From assembly GCA_038373865.1 (NCBI GenBank), contig JAXGGA010005554.1, forward strand, positions 1 through 64,000: a DNA stretch of 64,000 nucleotides, given 5' to 3'. A model generated the notes under the pieces. The model searched no databases. It was not told the origin of the DNA and saw only the letters and a list, made by a program, of their open reading frames with translations. The stretch's first letter is position 1. The number at the start of each line of letters is the position of its first letter. The translations under genes were made by a program, and so were the position numbers. Shown piece after piece: positions 1-12,014 of the stretch. This DNA is from Uloborus plumipes. Taxonomy: Eukaryota; Arthropoda; Arachnida; Araneae; Uloboridae.

Positions 1-599
1 ATTAAATCTATTTTTTTCTTTTAAATTAAAGTTGTTTAGCTCGAAGATTGCAGCCAAGATTTGAAACCTTGCTTTTCTTTTCTCTCTCTCCTCTCTCTTT
101 TCTTTCTTTTTCTTTCTTTCTTTTTTTTTTTTTTTTTTTTGAGTTTGAGTTTGGAAGCTCTATAGTTGATTACTGACTTCTTTTTGAAAAAAAAGTTGGG
201 TATGGACCCCACACTACTTCCTTTTACGTGTAAATTTCTTAGTAGTTACCTTAAGTGTTAAAAAAGTGCTTGGAGTGAGCAAGGTAACAATTCAATTATT
301 TACACCCCTAATCTGCCACGAAACAATGCAAAAAATGTTTTACAATGGTTAATTTTCTAAATATTGCCGATTTTAATATCATTCAGAAAATTTTTCGCAA
401 AATATCGCCCATAGCGCCAAGTTGAACCCAAATTCAAAAAATAATTTTCTTCGCCAACATGGCGATATGTCGCCAAGTTGGCGTCAAACACTTGGTGACC
501 AAAAGGTTGGAGACATATCGCCAAGTGGTCGCGCCAATTCATATCACTTCAGTCTGCATTGAAATTAACACTGATTTACCCCAAAAAAGGGGTAAAACA
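1..599. repeat. CT-rich microsatellite and TCGCCAAGT-bearing repeat
   Basis: Positions 75-140 are a CT/T-rich simple repeat. From about 370 to 545 the motif CGCCAA recurs on both strands (TCGCCAAGTTGG, ATCGCCAAGTGG, GCGCCAAGTTG). The same TCGCCAAGT core forms a 19-bp tandem repeat at 5173-5240, so the two segments may come from one repeat family. No coding potential was recognised. Confidence 0.4.
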
Positions 600-975
600 C
601 CCCCCATCCTCAGAGCCTACATACCGAACTAGAAGCTTCTACGGGATATAGTTTTTGATTTATGCGACATACATACGCACATACGCACATACATACGCAC
701 ATACATCACATACATACGCACATACATACGTACATACAGACGTCACGAAAAATCTCGTCGTAATTAACTCGGGTCTGGTTCAAAAAGATTTTTCGGCTGT
801 TTATATGTTGGTAGGTACATATGCACGTGCTGACAGGTCGAAAAAACTACTGAGCATTCATTCGGGGGTGAGCAAAATCAAAATTTCGACCCAAATTTGC
901 GTGCTTATTATTATTATTATTATTTTTTTTTTTCGCGATCACAACACTTCCTTTACTACGTAAAAGGAAGTAAAA
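600..975. repeat. Interspersed repeat with CATA microsatellite and terminal hairpin
   Basis: Contains a CATA/CGCACATA microsatellite (about 661-740), a TTA run (about 905-925), and at its right edge a 9-bp hairpin stem ACTTCCTTT / AAAGGAAGT (946-954 with 963-971). A related CTTCCTTTTACG stretch sits at 218. It looks like a SINE-like or short DNA-element family, but I cannot name it. The open frame at 655-963 is repeat translation. Confidence 0.35.
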
Positions 976-2519
976 AACGGTGATTTTAAAAGTAATATGT
1001 ATGAAACTCCTCCAAAAATTTATTTTTTGTTTAAAATCAGCATAAAATGTGTGTTATGTGTTCATTTCAATTCTTAGCTGTCATAACGTATTAAAAAGAG
1101 GGATAGCGCTCTTCTCTTTCAAATATACACTTGCAGATGTCTAAAATTTGTAATTGTTCCGTTTTGAAGGAAAATAAGTAAACGGTCACCTAAGAAAGAG
1201 CTATAAAACAAAAGTTAGTGAAATTGAAACAAAAAAAAGAGAACGAACAATTTGAGCAACATAATTGAAACAATTTGCATTTACGAGTCGTCTACGTTTC
1301 CGCATTGAAAAACGGTATTTTTCAGTCGTAATTTCAAGGGTTCTCTTCCCTCCTCAGGGCTCTCAGTCACCGAGAAGAGAAAAGCCATTTGTAGAAATCG
1401 GTTTACATTTCGATTGCGTGTCGGCTCCACATATCCCGTCATTATCAGATAGCTACGAAAACGGGGGACATCACATTTTAACTCACAATCGCTATCATGT
1501 TTCATTTTTTCTTTCTTTTTTTCTGCACATCCGCTTCTGTGACAAGTCGCTCAAGCGAAACAAGTTGAGTATAAAATTCTTTTTATTTACTATTTCACGT
1601 CAGACGATTTTTTTGAAACAGAGAACGATATAAAATATGAAGTGTCACAAAGTACTAATTATGCAGTTCTGTTGTGACATAATCACCCGCTTAAAAGCGA
1701 GACAGTGGTAATTTACAGGAATGATTACCATTTTCTTTCTCTCGTGACGATATGCATTGATATACCGATAATCAGCAGGTTAAGACGTTTTAAAAAAGCA
1801 TTGCATTTAGGTAATGTAAATAGTTTGCTGTTAATGATAGGTGAGAAACATAAACTGAAAATCGATGCATTGGAAAAAACAAATTCTGAGAATTAATCTC
1901 ATTGGAATTTTGTGTGTATTGAGACAAATAAAGTCGTACCACAAATAGTGTAGATCAAAACATTTCTGAGCTGAAAAAAAAATTGATTCGCTAATGTAAG
2001 TCTATCTTCAAAAAAATAATACCTAAATATGCAAACATTGCATAAAATAAAATTCTCAGAAAATGATTCAACAAAATATATGAAATTCCTAAAACAGTGT
2101 TTTCTTCTTCAACATTTATTTGCATATTTAAGTCAAATGAAACGAAAAGGTCTGTAATAAATGGTATTGCGCGAGCAAACTACCTGAATTAAATACACAA
2201 AAGGAAAAATAATTTTTTTAAAAATGTGATGTTCTTAATTTGGTGACTTTGAAAATTTTTGTACAGTAAAAATACCATATTGTTTTCTACAGTTGGTTTC
2301 ATTGTTTACTTTATTATTTCAAGTATAATAAAAACAATATAATATTCATGGCATTTCTACTTCATCAAACTTTTTCTTTTATTATTACTTATTTAAAAAT
2401 ACATTTATGCTTTAATTATGTCTCTATTCAAAGGTTACTCTGATCAGAACCCATAGAAAAATACTGCATTTTAATACCATAGAGGTACATAATACGGCAA
2501 CAGGCGAGTACATGTAAAG
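976..2519. other. No recognised gene; partly unique sequence
   Basis: AT-rich sequence. The stretch of about 1240-1660 has more balanced composition and no repeats visible to me, and it could be unique intergenic DNA or regulatory sequence. Open frames on both strands here overlap antisense and show no known motif. Confidence 0.4.
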
Positions 2520-3075
2520 GAAGATGTGGTTCTACGAAGCACCTTCTTGATCGACTGGTGCGCAACTGGGGTTTCTAATCGGCATTTCACTGCGACTAAT
2601 AACTGCAATGCCCTTGGAAATCCCAAAGATGCCCAGTCCCTCCAGCGATGGACGAAGACTTCCTGTGTCCAAAAGGGATCCTATGTGCAAGGTCAGTATA
2701 CTGGTAGTCAGTTATTAATGTGTTTTGTAACTAATAATACAAATACAAATGCGACGACCAGCAACAGGCTCTGGGCCCAACTGAGCTGGTCCTAGTCAAA
2801 AAAATAGACCCCAACGAAGATCAATGTCCCTCTTAAAGCTATCTACTCCATTGCACCTTACCGCCTCTTCCGATAAACTGTTCCAAGTTTCCACTGCCTC
2901 TGCTAAAATAGCAATTTTTCCGAATTTCCAGGTTTGCCTGAGACTTAAACAGCTTAAAGCAATGACCCCTTGTCCTGCTTTCCACGCAAAAACCTAACAT
3001 CGTAACATCATTCATTTTGATAAATTTAAACAACTGAATCATGTCCCTCTGATTCACCTTTGCTCAAGACTATAT
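2520..3075 (-). mobile_element. 3' end of a CR1/Jockey-type LINE (truncated)
   Basis: Minus-strand translation from 3057 down gives MNQRDMIQLFKF, SRTRGHCFKLF, then RKNCYFSRGSGNLEQFI. This is the pattern of the C-terminal tail of Jockey/CR1-clade reverse transcriptases (RGDMI-VFK, TRGH--KL, R--FFSQR-V--WN-LP). Frames are broken after the WN-LP-like segment. The 3' tail (about 2520-2780) carries an A-rich/TTTGTATT stretch. Only the last 70-100 residues remain, as expected for 5'-truncated retrotransposition. Confidence 0.65.
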
Positions 3076-4914
3076 ACATATTAAGCAATCTAAGTCTGGA
3101 ATCATAGTCTAAATTAGAAAATCAATTTACTAACCTTGTAGCCCTTAAGGCAGAAGGAGGGTAACTTCTCCAAAAGAGAACACATAAGAGTCATGGACAG
3201 GAGTCATCTTTAGCCTCAACCGATAGAAAGCAACACTGTCCACTATCACATCCAGTTTAGTGATAGTTCGGAAGTGGTGAGAAAGCCACCAGAAACCCTG
3301 CACTTATGGCAAACTACTAGCAACTAACCGCAGGATTTTCGGACTTACAAACTTAACACGCACATACTCGATGGGTATTTGACCGTCCGCTTCTCCCCCC
3401 CCCCCCCCCCCCCAAGAGTCCGATGCTTTATTCACTAGGCTATCCACAATCAATACAAAATGTAAGGCTTCCAGCTTGTGTTCTGTGGAGTACTTCTTTG
3501 AAGTTATCGCCATTAATATTAACAACCATGGTTTTTTTTTTCTTATTCATATGAAGGTAGGAGACTCAGAGAAAGGTAATCTCAGAGCTGCAGTCGATAC
3601 ATTTTGAAACGAAGAGATAATGTAGTTGTTATGACCTAAACTTAATCGAGTTCCTGCTTTACTCCTGCTTACCACGTATAGCGTTAATAACTTTGCAATT
3701 ATTTGATAAATAGTTTTTAAAAATATTGAAGAAAACAAAAAGTGATATAAAAATTCCGTATATTTTAGAAACAAGTAATAAGTTAACTTACTTGATTGAT
3801 AAGAATATTTATATAAAGCTCTAAAGCAAAGAAAGAAATTCAAAACTGGAGGGAGAAAAATCAAAATACACATGAGTTTCTTTAGTAACCCTAAACTACC
3901 TTAGGTGCTCTCTTAGAAGATATAAAAAAACTTTGCCATTTTTAATTGTTTCTATCATGGAATGGAATTCTTTTCAAACTGTTCGAAATATTATTTGCAC
4001 TGTTACTAAGTATATTTGCGTTCTATATTGCATACCAGAGAGCAATTAGTACCTTCTCTAGCTAGGACGCTTTCCCTTTGTCCCCTTATAATAAAAGCGG
4101 GTGCATCAGACACGAGAAAAAAAAAATGCTGGAAAGCTGTAACAACTTAGCAGTCCAATTTTGTCAATATTAGCCTTATAGCGCTTAATCTTTTTTCTTT
4201 TCTTTTTTTTTTTTTTTTGAATGGTTCTTTTTCCAATTTTCTACATATTATTCATACACCCCGTGTATATTATTACATTATTATTTATATTACTATGTTG
4301 TGAGGAAAGATGAGCATTATGATTGGAAATTGGGTCTCAAATACTAAAAGGTTGAAAAACGCTGGTGTAATGGAACATCCTACAAGAACAAAGGAGACAC
4401 GTGTTTCTCGTTGGAAAAGCATCTCCATGATCCATTTGATTCGCGTAATGACGATGTCATTAGAGTGTCTGGCCCGCCCCCTCCATCTACCCAGACAGAC
4501 GGCCAGGAAGGGAAGACACCCGCAATTGAAACGGTCATGGGGCCCCAGGCACCAAATTGAGGTGTTGCGCATTAAAAGAACAACGCACTCTCACCTTTTC
4601 GAATTAGAAAAAACAAGCAAATAAATACCAGGAAGTGAAGCATTTTTCTTTTCTGGAAGTGGGGGTGCGAATTACAAGCATTTGTTTTTAGAGTATTTGG
4701 ATGTTCTAAAGCAGTTATCATTAACTTGTGTTCCGCAGACACCTAGAACTCCTTCAGTATTTAATGAGAGTACCGAGTTTGACTAAAAATTTCGTTACGC
4801 TTCATTATGAAAGTGAGAATGCTTAACATGTATTGTAAGATAGTTCACTTTTTTTTCAAGACAACGATACCGTGGAGACTGATTTAACCAAAAAGAGTCG
4901 GTTGAAGTAGATGG
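3076..4914. other. Intergenic, nothing recognised
   Basis: Mostly AT-rich. It contains a 19-nt poly-C run at 3395-3413 and T-rich runs near 4190-4217. The overlapping sense/antisense frames at 4285-4624 have no family resemblance I can see. Confidence 0.4.
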
Positions 4915-5172
4915 CAAGGGCGGATCCAGAAATGTTCCAAGGGAGGGGTGATTGGTCTTTTTTCTTACTTTTTTAGCCATGCATCCTTGTTAACACATGT
5001 TGATTACAAATGTTTTGGTCTTCCATTTCGAAAAAATTTAAGATCAGAGCCCCGAATAACCTTTCCCTTAATATCATCAAAGATCGACTTAAGTTGCCTT
5101 TTTAGCCTACTTTCCCGTTAAAAATAAAAGAGACGAAAAAAGCATTAAAATTGGCTTAAGGCATCTAAAAAA

Positions 5173-5240
5173 TGTCGCCAAGTCCAAAAAATATCGCCAA
5201 GTCCAAAAAATATCGCCAAGTTCAAAAAATATCGCCAAGT
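5173..5240. repeat. 19-bp tandem repeat (TCGCCAAGTCCAAAAAATA unit)
   Basis: The motif TCGCCAAG starts at 5175, 5194, 5213 and 5232, an exact 19-bp period with nearly identical spacers. The core recurs singly at 370-545. Confidence 0.8.
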
Positions 5241-5329
5241 AAAAAAAAGTCAAAAAGAAACAAAAAAATGAAATAAATATCGAAAAATTAAAAATTTGAA
5301 AGTAGGGTATTGAGATGGGGAATTTGTGC

Positions 5330-5375
5330 GTCGGTCGGTCTGTCGGTCGGTCTGTCGGTCGGTCGGTCTGTCTGT
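5330..5375. repeat. GGTC/TGTC microsatellite
   Basis: Alternating GTCG and GTCT tetranucleotides directly before the 147-bp array. Confidence 0.85.
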
Positions 5376-5380
5376 CCCCC

Positions 5381-6110
5381 CCTAATAACTTTTGAATGAA
5401 CAGTCCGATTTGAACAAACTTTTTTTTGTTCGAAAGGTCTTTTCAAGGATACTTCATTCCCGTATCTACATTTTCGATTTGAACAATTTTTCGTTCAACA
5501 TTGAACCGTTCAAGCAACCTTTCCCCACCTAATAACTTTTAAGTGAACCGTCCGAATTGAATAAAGTTTTTTTTGTTCGAAAGATCTTATCAAGAATACT
5601 TTATTCCCGTTTTTAAATTTTCGATTTGAACAATTTTTCGTTCAACATTGAACCGTTCAAACAAGCTCTCACCCCTAATAACTTTTGAGTGAACCGTCCG
5701 ATTTAAACAAACTTTTTTTTGTTCGAAAGATCTCGGCAAGGATACTTCATCCCCGTTTTTAAATTTCCGATTTGAACAATTTTTCGTTCAACATTGAACC
5801 GTTCAAACAAGCTCTCACACCTAATAACTTTTGAATGAACAGTCCGATTTAAACAAACTTTTTTTTGTTCAAAAGATCTCAGCAAGGATGCTTCATTACC
5901 GTATTTAAATTTTCAGTTTGAACATTTTTTTTTGTTCAACATTGAACTGTTCAAACAACCTTTCCCCACCTAATAACTTTTAAGTGAACCGTCCGAATTG
6001 AATAAACTTTTTTTTGTTCGAAAGATCTCGGAGAGGCTCATCCCTATATTTCACTTTTCAATTTGAACCATTTTTCGTTCAATGATGAACCGTTCAGAAA
6101 ACATTTTAAC
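5381..6110. repeat. 147-bp tandem repeat, five copies
   Basis: Units begin with CCTAATAACTTTT at 5381, 5528, 5674, 5820 and 5969 (spacings 147, 146, 146, 149). Each carries AACCGTCCGA, TTTTTTTGTTCGAAAG and TTTTTCGTTCAACATTGAAC blocks. Copies diverge by point changes, so the array is not very recent. The frame at 5703-5885 on the minus strand is repeat translation. Confidence 0.85.
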
Positions 6111-7500
6111 ATGAGCGCCTACGGAGAAATTTAAATTGAATGTTGATTCTGAACTTCAAGGCGGATTTCCTTCAAACTAACTTTGTAAGAAAATGGTTTT
6201 GATAAATAATGTATTGTAAAGTACTTTTTTGAATAATCTTCTGTGAGGACTCTGATTCCGACTCCGACTCAGCAAACATGGCGGAAATGCAGTTTCAGAA
6301 AAAATGACTGACTGGGCAGACGATTTTTTGTATATTTATTTATTTGTTTTGTTTAATTTATTATTATTTTTTTTTACCAGACGATTTTTTTTGTTAACAA
6401 AAATTTTTCATTCACGAGAGCATTTTATTCCTTATTTATATTTAACAACTGGCAACGGATTAAAAATGAAATTCAAGACATTTTATTAACGAACGAGTTT
6501 TTTTTTCTTTCTTTGATAAAATGTGTTTTGAAGTTCTTTGTACTTTTATTTTATTTATTTATTTTTTCTTTTGAAAACGATTGTGGAATTTTTCTACGGA
6601 AGAACTATAGCAGTTACATTCTTTTAAAGGTGCGACAAAACTTTATTGACTCGTTCATTATCTTTTTACGTGTCTATTTTATCTGATGAGAGGGGTATAT
6701 TTTGCTTTCAGAAATCAGCTTTAAGTGCAAAAAGATATGTTTGACATAATTTTTAGTTTTAGATAATCAAGAGAATATTGATCAGATGCTACAATGCCTA
6801 TGTCGATGTACGGGAAAGTAGGCTCGTTTAGTTCTTGACAGAACTTCTTGTTTGAACTTCAAAATCTAAAAACTGCTGGAGAAGAGTCCCTCAAGGGAAA
6901 GGCAATCGCCCCTTCCTTGTATCCGCCCTTGGTAGATGGAAACAAAGTTTCTATGTTTTAAGTTTGGATCCTTGCCTACATTTTGGATGAGTTGAGAGAT
7001 GAAATGTGTGCAGTACGTTCAAGACCAGGTGCATATGTAGGAATCTACTCCGGGAGAAGATTGAGTCAAATTTTATGAGAAATTTCCAAATTTAGGTTTC
7101 ACGATATCAACTCCAAAAATTGTGTAACGTTACACCCATTAACAATAGTAAATCCTTATGCAAAATAATTTGTTTAAAAGTTACTTTGGGAAGGACCTAG
7201 GCCCATTCATATCCCCCTTGTTAAAAACAATAGACGATAGTATAAGATTGTGAGAGTAACTTAGACATAAAAATTTGACTGTTTAACTCTTTGTTAACGA
7301 ATTAAGTCTTATTTTGATTTTTTTTTTTTTTTTTTTTGCAGATTTCATACGTAAGCATTTGCTCCCTAAATTAAAAGAGCGCTGCTTGCTTAGCCAGTCA
7401 CCGCCGTTTTTATATACAAAAAAACGACAAGTGTCCAAATTTTCATATATTAACAGATAACCCAACACAATAAAGATTTTTAGCAAAAAGACAGAATGTA

Positions 7501-7585
7501 AATCACTTCCAGGACACTGGTGAGAGTCGAACCCGCGACCTCCTTAGTACGACCACTCTGCTACTGAGGTCACCTATTTCTATTT
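7501..7585 (-). mobile_element. tRNA-like sequence / tRNA-derived SINE head
   Basis: The minus strand contains an A-box-like TAGCAGAGTGG and a B-box GGGTTCGACTC about 35 nt apart, as in a tRNA-derived pol III promoter. The acceptor stem does not close convincingly, so a SINE head or tRNA pseudogene is more likely than a functional tRNA. Confidence 0.5.
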
Positions 7586-7657
7586 ACCTCAGTGAGTTTT
7601 CGTTTACTCCAGAAAACAATGGAGATCAGTTATTTATTTCTACATGAACTAAATTTA

Positions 7658-7959
7658 GGCAGGGATTCAAGTGAAACAGCACTGCGATCGCTTCGATTGC
7701 AATCGCTACTGGAAATGAATTACATTATCAGCAAATTAACTTGGCGCTGACGTCACTACGAGCGGAGCCAATAAGAGCTCACAAGCAGTCACCGATCTCC
7801 TCTAATTCGCCAAGTAGGCTGTGACGTTTTATTTAGCTCGTTTTTCATAAGCTAACGTCAAGCTGACGTCACGATGTTTTTATCAAGAAACGTTCTAATG
7901 TAATTCATTTCCAGTAGCGATTGCAGTTTGCAATCGCTTGTTTCACTTGAATCCCGGCC
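7658..7959. mobile_element. PIF/Harbinger-like MITE, TSD TTA
   Basis: 302 bp with inverted ends of about 70 bp. The outer part is GGCAGGGATTCAAGTGAAAC on the left and GGCCGGGATTCAAGTGAAAC (reverse complement) on the right, and both arms share CAATCGCTACTGGAAATGAA. It is flanked by TTA at 7655-7657 and 7960-7962. A TTA duplication with GG-starting ends is typical of Harbinger MITEs. No coding capacity. Confidence 0.8.
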
Positions 7960-8304
7960 TTAGGCAGATAAACGTGTAACACACAATCAGTGTATGATGT
8001 TTAACACTAGAACCACGGTGCGGCTCAAATTGTCCCAATGCTTACGTTTCATTTTTCACCACAGTCAGTGGTTCATCTATTCCATACTGAGTCCTTCCAA
8101 TAACAGTCAACGGATTATGATGGCGTAAGAGAAAGTAGTTTTTGAAGACATAATCAGGAAATGAAATTTTCCAAAATGTCGAAAATTTTCCTCTTCGCTC
8201 GGTTCCCATCAATTTAGGCTAAGACACTCTGTTTGAGCGCTTATAAACTGACCTTTTTCCTCCTCAATTTGCTAAAGCAGCTTTTTTTTACCTTTTTCAA
8301 TACC

Positions 8305-8890
8305 CTTTTAATAGTTTCACCTGTGGGTTTGTTTGTATGTATGTAACTCTGAATAAAAGATAAAATTCACGTTTCTTTACAAATATAAAAGAAATATATT
8401 TTGTACTATTATTAATACTAAAGGCTAAACTATATTACAAGCTGATGTATTTTAGTGTTTCAATTGTTTGTATGTAACTCTGAATAAAAGATAAATTTCC
8501 CGTTCTTTGCAGACATAAAAGTAATATATTTAATACTATTATTATTACTAAAGGCTAAACTATATTACGTGTTGATGCATTATAAGTGGATGTAAACTAA
8601 GCGGATATTCAACAGTTTTGAAACTTTTTTTTAGTATGATTTACTCTAAAAGCATATTTTTTAGTTTTTTAAAACTATATTTAGGATTATTAGTTTCACA
8701 TGTGGGTTTGCTTGTTTGTTTGTTTATATGTATGAATGTATCTCTGAATAAAAGATAAAATTCACGTTCTTTGCAAATATAAAAGTAATATATTTAGTAC
8801 TATTTTTAATACTAAAGGCTAAACTATATAACATATTAATGAATTATAAGTGGATGTTTGTTTGATTAACTCTAAAAGCGTTTTTTTTTT
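8305..8890 (+). repeat. Three copies of a dispersed repeat (TCTGAATAAAAGATAAA family)
   Basis: The block TAACTCTGAATAAAAGATAAA ... ACTAAAGGCTAAACTATAT occurs near 8343-8440, 8473-8565 and 8745-8830, with TTTCACMTGTGGGTTTG upstream of the first and third. A reverse-oriented copy is at 17160-17400. Family unknown; the partial copies suggest internal duplication or repeated insertion. Confidence 0.65.
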
Positions 8891-8904
8891 TTTTTTTTGG
8901 AGCT

Positions 8905-10670
8905 ATAATTTAATTATATAATGAACTTTTTAGAATTGTTTACACTGATATTGCAGATGAAAATTGCATCCAGCCTTTGATACCAAGTTTAACAAATATT
9001 TTTCTTAAATTGCCAAGTGATGACCAAGTGAAGTGAATAAGCATTGTGATAACTCTCCTATAATTTTATTTACAGAATAAACAGCTGCAACACGACGACG
9101 AGCTACATGGGGCTGTGCCTGGTTAAATATTGTAGAACCAATGACATACGCAGAGAGTCCGAAACAGAGATTTTGTCGCTTGACATAAAATCAACGTCAT
9201 TTTCAAATTTGTCGATCTTTATCAACTCGATAACAAAACACTGTAAAGTCAACCCACGTTCCTTATAATTTGTTTTATAAAAAAAACGCCGTAAATCAAA
9301 TTGCACGCAATGTAATTTTTCCTTTTGATCAAGATCATAATAAAGATTATCAATGCAGTTTAAATGGACGGGTTATAATGATAGTGGCGTAAGTCAAAAA
9401 TTTTATAAAATTGCCCACTAGGAGAACTGCCCATTAGCCGAAACTGCTGTTCAATTGAGAATGACATAGGTGCAAATCAGTTTGAATGTCGCTGATTGGA
9501 CCAGCAACCAGAATTTTCTGCTTGGGGAGCATAAAACGCACACATAACGGTCCTAGCATAAATATGACTTTCTTTCAGTTAACCCATCTTAAAGGTAGAA
9601 CGACAGTGGTATAAGACATTTAAACTTACTTTAAAACTAACTTTAAAGTTCCTTTTTTTCTCTCTCTCCGTTTACCCCATGTTTCCATTTACTCCAACTG
9701 ACCCTGCCCGTGTTTAAACACAAATTCTTTCCTCGAAACCAAAATTTACGTAGTCCTGATATTTTTACGAACTTCAATTATTCAAAACCGATTGACTTAT
9801 GCCATTCTCATTCTAACCATGACAATCTTTGTTCAAACATAGAATCATTAGCTTTCGATTCCGATAAAGAACTCCGAATTAACTGGAGAGATTAATGACT
9901 TTTGATAAGAGGGATGAAACATTTTTAATAAATAAATAATACATGTGGTATGAAAACTAACATTAACAACGGTAAAATGATTTTCAGATCTATATTCTAA
10001 TCACTTCTCATATAGCACCCAATAACCCGTGCGCTTCTTTTCTGCTGTGTTGTGCCGTAGTTTAATGGTAAGCAATTACTTCAGGAACATCCCGATTTCT
10101 TACAAAACCAACGGAGCGGATAATCCTTGTGAAATATCACAGTTTTTCGTGGGAAAAAGAACAAAAATCGTTTTTTTATTTCGAGTGCTATATGCATAGC
10201 AAACATAATCCATTTGAAAGCACGAGTTATTGCCGCTAGAGGAGAGTATTGGCTCAGTGAAGAAAACTCTCGGAGCCAGTAATTTTCTTTGGGATTTTCG
10301 AGAAATTCTCACGAGTGAAAAAAATTCCGCATGTGAGAGATATGTTAAATAAATTCTTAATTTTGCCTGCAGTTTGATTATAGCCCTTTCTTTGTCTTTC
10401 TTCGCGATTATTCACGCAAAAAAAGAGAAAAAATTTCAGAAATATTAATCGGGTTATTCAAAATAATACTCAATCTTACCATAACGTTGCATGCATAAAA
10501 GTGAAAGGATGAATTAATTAAATGGAAATGCCGCCAGCACCGAATCATTCAAGATTCCCCCTCCCCCCCCCTCAGCAAGAGAAAAAAAACGATTCAGAAA
10601 AATTTACGGTCGTTCTGCAGAAGGATTTTTTTGCCACTCATCACTATCCCCAAAATATCACTTTTGTTGT
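8905..10670. other. Intergenic, nothing recognised
   Basis: AT-rich sequence without repeats, RNA genes or convincing frames that I can see. Short open frames (9103-9306 minus, 9710-9895 plus, 10100-10312 minus) carry no family motif. Confidence 0.4.
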
Positions 10671-10678
10671 ATTCTATA

Positions 10679-10973
10679 CAGGGGCGAATACAAGGGAGAG
10701 GCGATGGGGGCGATCGCCTCTCAATTGAGGAACTCTTCTCCAGCAGTTCTTCGACTTTGAAGCTCAAACAAGGATGCTTTAGATAATCTTCCACGATACA
10801 ATACAATGTGGTTGGGATTCGGGGCTCTGATCTCGGATTTTTTTCGAAATTGAAGACCGAAACATTTGCAATAAATATGTACTGACCAGGATATGTGGTA
10901 AAAAAGGGGGGCAAGTAGAAAAAACAAAAATCCCAATCGGCCCTCCCTTACAACATTTGTGGATCCGCTCTTG
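10679..10973. mobile_element. hAT MITE, TSD ATTCTATA
   Basis: 295 bp. The left end CAGGGGCGAATACA matches the reverse complement of the right end (CAAGAGCGGATCCA), flanked by identical ATTCTATA at 10671-10678 and 10974-10981. It belongs to the same family as the element at 4915-6931. The minus-strand frames here are repeat translation. Confidence 0.8.
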
Positions 10974-11744
10974 ATTCTATAACTCAGATTCAGATGTTCT
11001 CAATCCGTTTGATTCGCGGCACCCTTTGAAAATTTTTAATTTTCTCACGGCACTTTAGAAGGGGAGTGTATGGCAAAGTGAAATGGTGAAATATTTACTC
11101 TGTTTTTAGCGAACCCTGTCAGTAATATTTTAACTCTGTAGTAACTCATGTAACCTAAAGCAGTCAGGAAAAAGTTATCCCTGAAGAATAAAGAGTACGA
11201 TAATGCTACAAGCAATTTCCGAAAATTAATACTCATATTGTAATAATGCACAACTTTCGCTTTTTACTGAAACTACATTTGAATCTCATCTTAACTAAAC
11301 AATTCTCAGAAGATTATCAGTTAAAAAGTACAACACGTCTAACTTGTGGACAATCATCCACCTTTGTTTCTTATCCTTAGTACTTACGAAAATTTGTTTA
11401 TAGAAGGCACATGCATATTATGGAATTAAATGCATATATTCCTATACTAGTAAACGAGTAATTCCATTTTAATAAAAGCATCAATTGCTTGACAAAACAT
11501 AATAGAAAGGCTCCAACTATTTCAGATTCTTCTTTCATTGTATGAACTTTATGGAAAACATGAACTCTACTCCTAAAAGAGGAAAATAAATTTTGAAAAA
11601 TACCTGAAATATGTTTTTTCTTCCTGATCCCACTATAGGACATTGTGGTTGACGTGTCCATGTAAATATTCACTGCGGAAGGATTGGGTGCTACTGCCTT
11701 GAAAAGTTGGAATTCTTTATTCATTTACAGATAAGAAAACACGA

Positions 11745-11905
11745 GAAAAATTTAAAGCACAAAGAGAGGAAATAACGCCCAAGCACCTTTGGGAATCGAG
11801 CCCACGACCTTCGGCATGTGAAGTGAGGCTTTTAATACAGAAATATGGATGCACCTCAGTAGGACGCATCTTATGAAATGCGTCTGTTACTGGGCAAGTA
11901 ATATT
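11745..11905 (-). mobile_element. Possible tRNA-derived SINE
   Basis: The minus strand contains GTGGGCTCGATTCCC, a good B-box, preceded by a plausible but weak A-box region. No poly-A tail or target duplication was found. Could be an old SINE or tRNA relic. Confidence 0.35.
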
Positions 11906-12014
11906 AATAAGCAAGTAAATTGTTCCTGGAAATCTTCAAAATTTAACTGCATTATACAGAAGTAAAATCACTGTTCTTCATAAAGCTCATGTAATAAAGC
12001 AAGGATATAATAAA

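Larger units (their letters stand above)
5104..6824. mobile_element. Nested element with 15-bp perfect inverted ends carrying tandem arrays
   Basis: AGCCTACTTTCCCGT at 5104-5118 recurs as a perfect reverse complement at 6810-6824. Between them lie a 19-bp repeat (5173-5240), a GTCG/GTCT microsatellite (5330-5375) and a 147-bp tandem array. The 15-bp inverted pair may be the termini of an insertion in the surrounding hAT, or internal palindromic sequence of that hAT. The class is unknown. Confidence 0.45.
4915..6931. mobile_element. hAT-like element with nested insertion, TSD GTAGATGG
   Basis: Terminal inverted repeats CAAGGGCGGAT at both ends, flanked by an identical 8-bp duplication GTAGATGG (4907-4914 and 6932-6939), the hallmark of hAT insertion. 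The ends resemble the 295-bp MITE at 10679-10973 in opposite orientation (shared blocks near GCCCCGAA and CTGCTGGAGAAGAG), so they belong to one family. No transposase was recognised. Most of the interior (5104-6824) appears to be a second element. Confidence 0.75.

Noticed and set aside
655..963. 102-codon frame with His/Thr-rich start
   Set aside because: The N-terminal part is a translated CATA microsatellite within a repeat.
7501..7585. Functional tRNA gene
   Set aside because: A- and B-boxes are present, but the stems, especially the acceptor stem, do not pair well; treated as SINE or tRNA relic.
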